A DNA stretch of 64,000 bases, from the NCBI RefSeq assembly GCF_029784135.1, contig NC_073744.1:100127303-100191302 (forward strand), given 5' to 3'. Position numbers and translations under genes: made by a program. Positions 54,611 through 64,000 of the stretch are shown one piece after another. This DNA comes from Toxorhynchites rutilus septentrionalis (taxonomy: Eukaryota; Arthropoda; Insecta; Diptera; Culicidae). The stretch's first letter is position 1. Every line of letters starts with the position of its first letter. Under the pieces are notes generated by a model. The model worked only from the letters and a program-made list of their open reading frames with translations. It was not told the origin of the DNA and searched no databases.

Positions 54611-55346
54611 TTGACGTAGGACTACGTCTAACCGGAAGATATAGGGGGTGAAATGAAAATCTAGGCACTGAACAAATAGGAAAAAATGCAAGATTTGGAA
54701 CGCTTATAACTCGAGCATTTCTCAATAGATCGCAAAGGTTTTTGCATCAATTGATAGGAAATATATCTACGCATCTATCATAACGAATAACATTTCATTT
54801 TTCTTGAGATAAATAATTGAATAATTGTGAAATATCAAGCATTGTCCAAATGCACTATGTGCCCATTTTTGATTGGTCCATTTTGTACTCCTCAAATCGT
54901 ACCGACTAAAACGGTCAACCAGAGCAGCAGCGAAATACAATGAAGCACGATTGTAAGGAAAAAAAAAAATGAACGAAACATTGGTCGCAGTCTCACACAT
55001 GCGTAATTCTCGAGCCAGCCAGTCAGCTTAAAAATCCCCGCTCCGCTGCCGTAACGATCATTCTTTGTGTGTACACCGACTGGACAACATCGTTGCTGGA
55101 CGAGCTGGACGGCGAGGGATCGAGTGCCTTTCTTAAGGCAAGAGGGCGGAGGTGGTAGCGCTGGAGTAGAGTAGAGTAGAGTTTTCAAAGGGCCTTTCTC
55201 AAGGCTAGAGACGAATGAACTGCAAAAGTTTAAAGTCTCTATAATACAATACCTTCCTTCCTTCCTTCCGTAACGATCATTCTCATCCAAACCGTACACC
55301 ACATCGTTTCGCATCACATCACATCAACAAACCAACACAAGCAGCC
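54611..55346 (+). promoter_or_regulatory. H2A upstream region of copy 4
   Basis: It starts TTGACGTAGGACTACGTCTA and has TTTTTGATTGGTCCATTTTG (CCAAT box, about 54867) and the leader CACCACATCGTTTCGCATCA just before the ATG. Retroposon R copy 4 lies inside. It is the inverse paralogue of 39046-39492. Confidence 0.5.
55065..55267 (+). repeat. short retroposon 'R', copy 4, 16-bp TSD
   Basis: CCGTAACGATCATTCT at 55049-55064 and 55268-55283 flanks it. The tail is (CCTT)n at the right. The target is the same position as copy 2, relative to H2A. Confidence 0.7.
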
Positions 55347-55990
55347 ATGGTATGATATGGCAAAGGAGGAATAGTGAAGGGAAAGGTAAAATCCCGCTCG
55401 AACCGTGTTAGCCGAGCGCGTTAGTATCAGTGCATCAGTCCACCTAGCCGGCGTTATATAGTTTCGGCCGCCGAAGTGGAAAAGCTGCTCGCGACGATAA
55501 GAAAACCCGAATTCAGAACAGACCACATTCGGTTCGGTGGACATCAAGACAACAACAGGCAGTTGAAGCGAGTGGCAAACGCAATCGCAAAATGACAGCA
55601 GGGAGCGGAAGGAAGGAAGGAAGGTCTTGTATTATAGAGACTTTAAACTTTTGCAGTTCATTCGTCTCTAGCCTTGAGAAAGGCCCTTTGAAAACTCTAC
55701 TCTATTCTACTACAGCGCTACCACCTCCGCCCTCTTGCCTTGAGAAAGGCACTCGATCCCTCGCCGTCCAGCCCGTCCAGCAACGATGTTGTCCAGTCGG
55801 TGTCCACACAAAGAATGGGAATGGTAGCGGAAGAAAAAAGTTTGTTCTTTATAGAATCTGCTTTGGTGGCAAAACCAGAACAAAGCGGCATCGAGGGCGT
55901 TCGAAATGGTTTTTTTTAAACCACGAGTACTAAGTTTTCTAAATTGGAACCATTTCATAAAACACGGCGCTTATCAGGGCCATTAAACCT
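55347..55990 (+). pseudogene. histone H2A pseudogene, copy 4, interrupted by retroposon R
   Basis: ATG at 55347, then out-of-frame relics of GKGGKVKGKVKSRSNRVS and KAARDDKKTRIQNRPHSVRW. The R copy at 55612-55825 splits the C-terminal part. A degenerate stem-loop (GGCGCTTATCAGGGCC) is near 55969-55984. Confidence 0.75.
55612..55825 (-). repeat. short retroposon 'R', copy 5, 8-bp TSD
   Basis: AGCGGAAG at 55604-55611 and 55826-55833. Inserted in H2A pseudogene copy 4. Confidence 0.65.
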
Positions 55991-56540
55991 TTCAAAAAAG
56001 AGTTTACGAAATACAGTTCAATGCATTCTAAAATAATATACAAAATAATAATAAAACACAAATTGATTTTTTTATAATTTGTTTGCCAGGATATGATGAG
56101 TATGTGAATTTGGCAGTTGTTCTGAGCTTATTGATAGTTGGGGACTTTCCTGATTATTCAATTTTCACCAATTCTCAAATTGTTTCCAGATTGAAAGTAC
56201 AGTAATTTATAATTAGTTCGACATTTAGCTAATTGGACGGACATGTAATGCGACATATTTAGTTGGACATTTTTGTAAACATAGAGATCCAAATTATGAC
56301 CCCACATTGAAAGTCGACACTGTACCACTGTCATCGCAAATGTTCAATTACAGGTTAAAATCGCCTCCAATGCGACACTGAGTGGTGCTTCGGCACGTCG
56401 CATTGAATGTAATTTACTGTACAACATGTCACAAAGCTGGATGGGAAGAAATTTTCCAACTGTGAAACAAATCGCTAAACAGGAAGGTTTAGCCGAACAA
56501 GATGGGGATATCGAGTGATAACAAAACAATAAACTCTTTA
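55991..56540 (+). repeat. H2A-block spacer with H2A 3' debris
   Basis: Inverse paralogue of 37995-38580. It includes TTCAATTACAGGTTAAAATC, also present near 57081, and the decayed C-terminal text CTAAACAGGAAGGTTTAGCC. Confidence 0.55.
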
Positions 56541-56548
56541 GCTTGAAG

Positions 56549-56745
56549 ATGAGCCGCATCAAGAACAGAGCAGCTTCGGTTCGGCGCTCATCAAGGCAAC
56601 AATTAGTTTCAGCGAGTGGCAAACGCAATCGCAAAACGGCAGCAGGCCGAAGAAGGAAAAAGTTTGTCTATACAGACTGCTTTGGTGGCAAAAGCAGCCA
56701 CCATAAACCACGGCGCTATTCAGGGCCATTAAACCTTGCAAAAAA
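56549..56745 (+). pseudogene. H2A-derived fragment, copy 5
   Basis: SRIKNRAASVRRSSRQQLVS then SGKRNRKTAAGRRRKKFVYT. The first part equals the H2A docking-region relic of copy 2 (KTRIKNRAASVRRSSRQQ). A degenerate stem-loop (GGCGCTATTCAGGGCC) is at 56719-56734. Confidence 0.65.
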
Positions 56746-57204
56746 GAGTTTACGAAATACAGTTTAATGCTTTCTAAAACAATATCCAAAATAATAATAA
56801 AACACAAATTGATTTTTTCATAATTTGTTTGCCAGGATATGATGAGTATGAGAATTTGGCAGTTGTGCTGAGCTTATTGATGGTTAGGGACTTTCCCGAT
56901 TATTCAATTTCCACCAGTTCTTAAATTGCTTCTAGATTGAAAGTACAGTAATTTATATTTAGCTCGACATTTAGCTAATTGGATGGATCTGTAATGCGAC
57001 ATTTTTGTAATCATAGAGTTCGGGGTCCAAATTATGACCCCACATTGAAAGTCGACACTGTACCACTGTCATCGGAAATGTTCAATTACAGGTTAAAATC
57101 GCCTCCAATGCGACACTGAGTGTTTCTCCGGCACGTCGCATTAAATGTAATTTACTGAACAACATGTCACAAGCTGGATGGGAAGAAATTTCCCAACTGT
57201 GAAA

Positions 57205-57315
57205 GCTGTGGCGAGTGGCAAACGCAATAGCTAAACAGGAAGGTTTAACCGAACAAGATGGGGATATCGAGTGATAACAAAAACACAACACCAAAGGTTC
57301 TTTTCAGAACCATCA
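57205..57315 (+). pseudogene. H2A C-terminal relic, copy 6, with perfect 3' stem-loop
   Basis: GCGAGTGGCAAACGCAATAG then ACAGGAAGGTTTAACCGAAC corresponds to the decayed TIAQGGVLPN region of copy 2. GGTTCTTTTCAGAACC at 57296-57311 is a canonical histone mRNA stem-loop with the AAA flank. Confidence 0.75.
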
Positions 57316-57490
57316 ACATGTTCATAAAGAGTAAACAGTAAACTAATCCATTTTTCAGGTAGATAGGTAGGTATTCACGTAGGAGAAGAAAATAAAACAA
57401 TATATAAAAAAATTAAAATTTAACAAAAGCTGTCCACTTTGTTTAGTCCTACGTCACTCCGGTTATGTCCCCGACATTACCCACCCATCT
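57316..57490 (-). repeat. inverted Q terminal motif at the end of the H2A block
   Basis: TTAGTCCTACGTCACTCCGG, then TTATGTCCCCGACATTACCC, then ACCCATCTTTTTT: the exact inverse of 25173-25235 with its flank. It closes the 54611-57490 block. Confidence 0.6.
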
Positions 57491-58266
57491 TTTTTAAATA
57501 TGAATGTTACGAAATTATGATTTTTTATAGGTTCATGCGATAGAGAGCGATTCATATAAACATAGATCCGATAAGTAGAACTTGAGATATCGTGTAAGCC
57601 ATTTTAAAAAACATGTTTCGAGAAAAACGTGTTTGTTATGGCCGTACTAAATAAGATATCGCATCACTAAAATGGCTATGACTTGATAAATAATGCCTGA
57701 AGAAAAAAAATGATTTATTTCAAATTTCTAGACTTCATTCACACAGTTCAGCTTGAAGCGATCGGACGCTTTGTGCTATTGTGCTCGCGTTTCGGTAACA
57801 GCTATTGTTATTGGCTGGTGTTTTTTCCTCAACCAAGTGTGCTTCTTCCATCGCGTGTTAATTGTGGGAACAGTGAAGTGCGCTCAACAATTCCCACCAG
57901 CTGGAGTGAATAGCTTTTCACAGCAGATACTGGTGAAGGTCTATAGAGAGACACTTTTGATCGCCGAATCATCGCCATTTCCACCGCCGACGTAGGTGCG
58001 CTCGCTCACCTACAGCAGTGTAACAATAGACGCCAACACGTGATCAACTGGACGGTGCAGAACGAGTCGAATATTATCTGCGCGGGGTGCGCATTTAGGT
58101 GAATACGCATAAAAATACATTTAGAGAAAATATATATAAATATTATATTTTATTTTATTTTTTTCTTGAAATAGTATAATTTTTTATTTTATTATTGTGA
58201 AATATTTAAAAAAAAATAGAATTTAAGTGCCATTTATAATGGGCAGAAGGTGGGGGGTCTCCGAAT

Positions 58267-59645
58267 ATGGAGATCTCAGACAATGAAACCAATGAATCCC
58301 CCCCATCAGGTAAAAAAGGGAAAACACTTAAACGTGTTCCTAAATCGCAAGATGTTTCTTCTGGGGACGAATCAGCTCATGCTAATAGGCCCCCTCATAA
58401 AAAAATCGCAAATCTCTCCTCTCCACCTCTTGACGCTCCCACCCTACCTTCGACTTCGGGTTCCCTTTCTGTTATCCCCGCTACCACTCAATCCTTACCT
58501 TCGCCTACTCCCCATGTTGTCTCCCTTCCCACTCAATCCTTGTCCTCGTCTTCCCCCTCTGTTACCCCGTCTTCCCCCTCTGTTACGTCCTCCCCCCGTG
58601 TCAAGGTCTATCCAGAAGATGCATCTGGAACTGGCCCATGGGTTGTTTTCTTTCGGCCCAAACCAAATGGAAAAGCTTTGAAAGTCATGCAGATCGCGAA
58701 AGATCTGGCAAGGTATACCTCCGTGTCGGAAATTTCGAAGGTTAGACCAAACAAATTGCGAGTTGTCGTGACTGATCGAAAGGACGCAAACAAGATTGTT
58801 GTCGACCAGCATTTTACAATTGAGTATCGGGTTTACATTCGCTGGTTCAGCTCTCCCGGACTACGTGATGGTAGAGAAATTGAGGTTAGCCGTGCGACTT
58901 TTTATTCCGAAGCCAATGATTTGTCAAAAGTGCAAGTCAGTTGGTCATACGGCTGCTTATTGTGCCAATAAAGAACGCTGTGCCACTTGCGGAGAGCAAC
59001 ATGTGGGCGAAGCCTGCAGTGCGACGGTAAAAAAGTGTCCATATTGCGGGGGAACCCCACACATGCTCTCAGCTTGTGAAGCATACAAGAGTCGCTGGGA
59101 GAAACAGAAGCGCTCTTTCGCGGAAATTTTGAAGGGCGCTTCTCCACTGGCTCAACAACAACAACCAATCAACACATAATGTTTACGCCACGTTGCCAGT
59201 TGACGAAATGGAAGCGGATACAGCTAACGGGGGCACGCCGCCTATTTCTCAAGGGAATCCCCGGCGCAAAAATGTGACCACTCCCAACGTTCAAGGACAA
59301 GTCCCTCCGGTGATACCCCCAGTTAGTTTGCCTACAAAAACGAGTGCAGCGGACAAGGAAAATCAGGTTCCTCCTGGCTTCCGTGGGAATGGTTCACCTT
59401 CGAACGACCCAGCATTCGAGGGAACATCAAAAACCCCAAATGTCCCTGTTTTTCCGTCAAGTTCAACTTCCCAATCGGGATTCATAAAGTTGTCCGACCT
59501 TGTGGATCAAATTTTCACGTGTTTTAATGTTTCCGACTCCATCAGAACCATTGTCACCGCAATGCTTCCAGTATTAAAGACAATTTTGCAGCAATTGATG
59601 CAAACATGGCCCCTCCTTGCAATGATTATCTCTCTTGATGTCTAA
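58267..59645 (+). pseudogene. LINE E ORF1, gag-like protein, two frame breaks
   Basis: ATG 58267 opens MEISDNETNESPPSGKKGKT. A Ser/Pro-rich stretch and WVVFFRPKPNGKALKVMQIA follow. Near 58840 an internal deletion joins IEYRVYI to FTFAGSALPDYVM in another frame (LINE C has about 85 residues between). Zinc knuckles CQKCKSVGHTAAYC, CATCGEQHVGEAC and CPYCGGTPHMLSAC follow. A stop after QPINT (59177-59179) is bypassed only by a shift. The C-terminal domain ends TWPLLAMIISLDV. Its TAA overlaps the ORF2 start as ATGTCTAA. Confidence 0.85.
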
Positions 59646-62600
59646 TTTAAATAGAGAGGTCGGAGATATCACTGTTTTACAGTGGAATTGTCGTAGTCTT
59701 ATCCCTAAATTGGATACATTCAAATTTTTAATTCATAAGTTCAATTGTGATGTTTTTGCTCTGTCCGAAACTTGGCTTTCTTCGCAAGATGATCTCTCTT
59801 TCCACGATTTTAATATTATACGCTTGGACCGATATGACAGATACGGAGGGGTGCTATTGGGGATCAATAAGTGCCACTCATTTTTCCGAATTGTTCTTCC
59901 ACCTATTGGTGGGATCGAAGCTGTTGCTTGTCATGCAAACATCAGAGGCAAAGACCTCTGTATTGTCAGCTTGTATTGGCCTCCGAAAGCTGCGGTTAGC
60001 CGCAAGCAACTTGCTGACACGTGCTCACTCTTTCCTGAGCCACGATTGATCTTGGGAGACTTCAATTCTCACGGAACCGCCTGGGGGGAACAGTACGATG
60101 ACAACCGTTCATCGTTGATATATGACCTTTGTAACAGCTTCAATATGACCATTTTGAATACTGGGGAAACAACACGTGTACCTAAACCACCTGCTAAGCC
60201 AAGTGCTCTTGACCTCTCGCTTTGCTCGAACTCACTATCGTTAGATTGCAAGTGGAATGTAATACAGGATCCCAACGGTAGTGATCACTTGCCAATCAAA
60301 ATTTCCATCACCACTGGGTCGAATTCTTCTGAATCTATAAATATGGCATATGACCTCACAAGACACATTGACTGGAAAAAATATGCCGCGATTGCTCTAG
60401 CCATCAATTCCAGAGATGGTTTACCTCCATTGGAGGAGTATAACTTCCTTTCTCGTTTGATCTATGACAGCGCAGTTCGCGCTCAAACGAAACCCATCCC
60501 AGGTTCCACCATTTGCCGAAGGCCTCCCAATCTATGGTGGGATAGCCAATGTATATAGAAAAATCGAATGCATTCAAAGCTTTTCGGAAACGTCGAACTC
60601 CTGAAAATTTTCAAACGTATTTAGCCCTTGAGAATCAGTTCAAAAATTTGATCAAAGGGAAAAAACGTGCTTATTGGCGAAATTTCGTGGGAGGTTTGTC
60701 ACGAGAAACGTCAATGAAAAAATTATGGAAAGTGGCTCGAAACATGAGAAATCGCTCTTCAACGAATGAAAGCGAAGAATATTCACATCGATGGATTTTT
60801 AATTTTGCACGGAAGGTTTGTCCCGATTCCGCTCCCGTGCAGAAAATTGTTCGAGATATACCACAAGATAGGTGCGATCTTGATTCCGAGTTTTCGATGG
60901 TAGAATTCTCTCTTGCTCTCCTTTCATGTAACAATTCTGCTCCGGGATCGGATAGAATTAAGTTCAACTTGCTGAAAAACCTCCCTGATGTGGCGAAACA
61001 TCGCTTGTTGAATTTATTCAATCGGTTTCTGGAACATAATATTGTTCCAGATGATTGGAGACAAGTACGAGTTATAGCTATTCAAAAACCCGGAAAACCC
61101 GCGTCCGACTTCAATTCGTACCGCCCAATAGCAATGCTGTCTTGTAAACGGAAATTGTTGGAGAAAATGATCTTGTTTCGCCTTGATCGATGGGTTGAAA
61201 CGAATGGCCTACTCTCAGATACACAATATGGGTTCCGCAGGGGCAAGGGGACGAATGATTGTCTTGCGTTGCTTTCTTCAGAAATTCAAATAGCTTACGC
61301 CGAAAAAAAACAAATGGCTTCAGTATTCTTGGACATAAAGGGGGCCTTTGATTCTGTTTCAATATAGGTTTTGTCGGACAAATTAAACTCTCGGGGACTG
61401 CCGCCTCTATTGGATAATATGTTATATAACTTGCTTTGTGAGAAACATTTGAACTTTTCTCATGGAGATTCGACAGTAAGCCGGGTCTCGTACATGGGAC
61501 TCCCCCAGGGCTCATGTTTAAGCCCCCTTTTGTACAACTTCTATGTAAGCGACATTGACAATTGTCTTACACAAAATTGCAGCCTAAGACAACTTGCAGA
61601 TGATGGAGTGGTGTCTGTCGTAGGATCAAACGAATCCGACCTGCAAGAACCCTTACAAGATACTTTGAACAATTTTTCAACCTGGGCCATTGGGCTAGGG
61701 ATCGAATTCTCCACGGAGAAAACAGAGATGGTGGTTTTTTCTAGGAAGCATAGACCAGCAAAACCAAAGCTTCAACTTTTGGGTAATCCGATCACTCATA
61801 CTATGTCATTCAAGTATCTTGGGGTCTGGTTCGATTCCAAATGTACTTGGGGGGCCCATATTAGGTATCTGAGTAAAAAATGCCAACAAAGAATAAACTT
61901 TCTCCGTACAATTACCGGCACATGGTGGGGAGCCCACCCCGAAGATCTTATAATGTTGTATCGAACAACTATTCTCTCAGTGATGGAGTATGGCAGTTTC
62001 TGTTTTCAATCAGCTGCCAAAACACACCTCATTAAACTCGAGCGAATTCAGTATCTTTGTCTCCGTATTGCGTTGGGATGTATGCCCTCAACGCATACCA
62101 TGAGTCTCGAGGTTTTGGCAGGCGTACTCCCACTAAAAGATCGCTTCAATTTATTATCTCTTCGGTTCCTCATCCGGTGTAAGGTTATGAACCCATTGGT
62201 GATCGGAAATTTTGAGCAACTGATCGAGCTAAATTTTCACTCTGGATTCATGAGTTCATATCATGAATTCATCTCCATGCAGGTTGTTCCTTCTTCGTAT
62301 ATTCCCAACCGTGTTTGTTTTCCTGACTACATCAATTCCTCTGTACATTTTGATCTGTTCATGAAGGAGAAAATCCATGGAATTCCAGATTATCTTCTAT
62401 CGGGGATCATTCCTACGATCTTTAATGCAAAGTATGGGCGTATCAATTGCGATAATATGTACTTTACTGATGGGTCCTCTATGAATGAGTCCACAGGATT
62501 TGGAGTGTTCAACGTATTTTTTAGCACCTCACACAGTCTTCAGTATCCTTGCTCAGTGTATATTGCTGAATTGGCAGCAATACACTGGGCGCTGGACAGC

Positions 62601-63293
62601 GTCGCCTCACGACCTGTTGAACACTATTATATTGTAACGGATAGTCTGAGCTCTGTCGAAGCTATCCGTTCAGTGAGGCCGGAAAAGCACTCGCCGTACT
62701 TCCTTGAGAGAATACGAGAAATTTTGAGTGCTTCAACCAGACGCTGTTATGTCATTACCTTTGTCTGGGTCCCTTCACATTGCTCAATTCCGGGTAATGA
62801 GAGGGCTGACTCATTAGCAAAGGTAGGTGCAATTGAAGGCGAAATTTATCAGCGTCAAATCGCCTTCAATGAATTTTATTCTTTAGTCCGTAAAAATACC
62901 ATCGCTAATTGGCAACGCAAATGGAACGAAGATGAATTGGGCCGGTGGTTCCACTCAATTATCCCTAAGGTTAGCTTCAAACCATGGTTCAAAAGTCTGG
63001 ACTTGAGTCGAGACTTTATTCGCATGTCCAACCACTGTTCGTTAGACGCGCTACTCTTTCGTATTAATCTTGCCGACAGCAATCTTTGTGTTTGTGGCCA
63101 CGGTTACCACGACATCGAGCACGTTGTTTGGTCGTGCGAGTTGTATCTTGTCGCCAGATCGAATTTAGAAAACTCCCTCAGTGCTAGAGGAAGACAGCCC
63201 AATGTGCCGGTGAGAGATGTGTTGGCTCGGTTAGACCTTGATTACATGTCCCAAATCTATATTTTCCTTAAAGCTATCGATGTTCGTGTGTGA
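59638..63293 (+). pseudogene. LINE E ORF2, endonuclease-RT-RNase H, one frameshift and one stop
   Basis: ATG 59638 opens MSNLNREVGDITVLQWNCRS. Endonuclease: LQWNCRSLIPKLDTFKFLIH, FALSETWLSS, RLILGDFNSHGTAWG, GSDHLPIKIS. A frameshift at about 60550 (WWDSQC to KSNAFKAFRK). RT: YGFRRGKGTNDCL, SVFLDIKGAFDSVSI followed by a single TAG (61365-61367), MGLPQGSCLSPLLYNFYVSD and LRQLADDGVV (near 61600). RNase H: MYFTDGSSMNESTGFGVF, SVYIAELAAIHWAL, YIVTDSLSSVEAI, WVPSHCSIPGNERADSLAKV. The terminal knuckle is CVCGHGYHDIEHVVW. It ends at 63293 with AIDVRV. Only two point-like lesions separate it from an intact ORF. Confidence 0.92.
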
Positions 63294-63629
63294 TTATCCT
63301 TATATCCTTTGCGTGCAATTGGTCCCCTTGCTACAAACAGTAGAATAAGTTGAAATGTAAATACACAATAGATATACGAATAGATTTAAGAATAGAGTGT
63401 GTGAGATTATCATTATTGTAACAATTTCCTTATATCCCATCCTTTTCCTGAACAAATATGTCACCCTACTAAACTCGAGTAGACCGCGAGTAATCGGTTT
63501 TCTACCTTACTTACCTTAGATTTAGAAAATGTTTATGTATAGTAATAAAAATATAATTAAGAATTCGGCTCCTTTAAACTTATGTAACTGAGCCTGTAAA
63601 AATAAACGAATTTAATAAAAAAAAAAAAA

Positions 63630-64000
63630 TTCTAGACTAGAATTCCCTCTGAAAGAACGCAACATTGTGCTAATTTCAAACCCGACCAGATTCCGAAATA
63701 AGGGTTTATTTTCCCGAAAAACACTTGAAGGGACTTATCTCATACTAGGATTCGTTTCATAAACACGATGAAAATACATATTTGTAGAGAATTGTAAAGG
63801 GAATATCGTTCACAAGAATGTTGTGTTAAAAAAAATCTAGCAAGTGAATGAAACACTGTGCCGAAAACTATGCACATCGCGCTGGTGTGACCGATTTGTG
63901 TGCATTCCCGAACAGAGCTGTCAATAACGAGCAACTGATACTTTCGTTTTTGACCATTCTCAACATATTTGGTTTAAATAAGCCTACCGCAATTTGATGC
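63630..64000. other. window edge: MITE and LINE-leader traces
   Basis: 63850-63892 resembles the MITE core (TGCCGAAAACTATGCACATC, CGCTGGTGTGACC). 63898-63940 matches the leader of the LINE fragment at 6770-6810. Nothing else is recognised. Confidence 0.35.

Larger units (their letters stand above)
57700..63629 (+). mobile_element. LINE E: near-full-length I-clade retrotransposon with RNase H
   Basis: It has a 5' UTR of about 550 bp, ORF1 (58267-59645), ORF2 (59638-63293) and a 3' UTR ending CGAATTTAATAAAAAAAAAA (to 63629). It is related to LINE C and LINE F. The 3' UTR shares the CGCGAGTAATCGGTT core with the truncated tails at 4937, 5088, 24713 and 43236 but differs elsewhere, so those come from a sister subfamily. 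Three frame lesions in coding regions make it inactive. Confidence 0.85.

Overview
The window looks like mosquito genomic DNA, most likely Aedes-type. Mobile-element debris covers almost all of it: several clades of non-LTR retrotransposon, Tc1/mariner elements, TTAA-type MITEs, SINEs and satellite. There is no bacterial-style gene organisation. Genus is inferred from the style of the repeats (a Feilai-like tRNA-SINE, I-clade LINEs with RNase H, a DD37E mosquito mariner) and from the very large intron; nothing here fixes the species.

Only one host gene is supported. Two exons on the minus strand (42769..42893 and 3807..4069) join in phase and encode the C-terminus of tomosyn (STXBP5-like), including its R-SNARE motif and the ending DKKWYQL-stop. 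The intron between them is 38,699 bp. The intron upstream of 42893 runs off the right edge of the window. Nearly everything else is therefore intronic sequence of this gene, or, left of about 3400, sequence downstream of it.

Layout. 1-3.4 kb: a decayed histone H2A copy, three short retroposons with target-site duplications (TSDs), and a tandem repeat. 3.4-4.07 kb: tomosyn 3' UTR and last exon. 4.9-7.3 kb: nested LINE tails and LINE fragments. 7.5-12.4 kb: satellite with 197-bp and about 510-bp units and a trapped LINE end. 12.7-15.25 kb: a 1.29-kb tandem duplication. 15.3-19.98 kb: LINE A, with RNase H. 20-23.5 kb: old repeats, a DD41D mariner and a tandem repeat. 24.7-26 kb: LINE tail and an H2A pseudogene. 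26-32.5 kb: LINE B, a 933-codon fused ORF2, a SINE and a second LINE B-like fragment. 32.5-37.5 kb: LINE C, minus strand. 37.7-39.5 kb: H2A pseudogene block. 41-48 kb: MITE-rich region around the penultimate tomosyn exon. 48.65-50.3 kb: LINE G. 51.4-54.4 kb: LINE F carrying a DD37E mariner. 54.6-57.5 kb: block with three H2A-derived copies. 57.7-63.6 kb: LINE E, near full length.

Most element ORFs carry identifiable lesions. The 933-codon ORF2 at 28131 is the exception, and it appears to be a fusion of two endonuclease N-termini.
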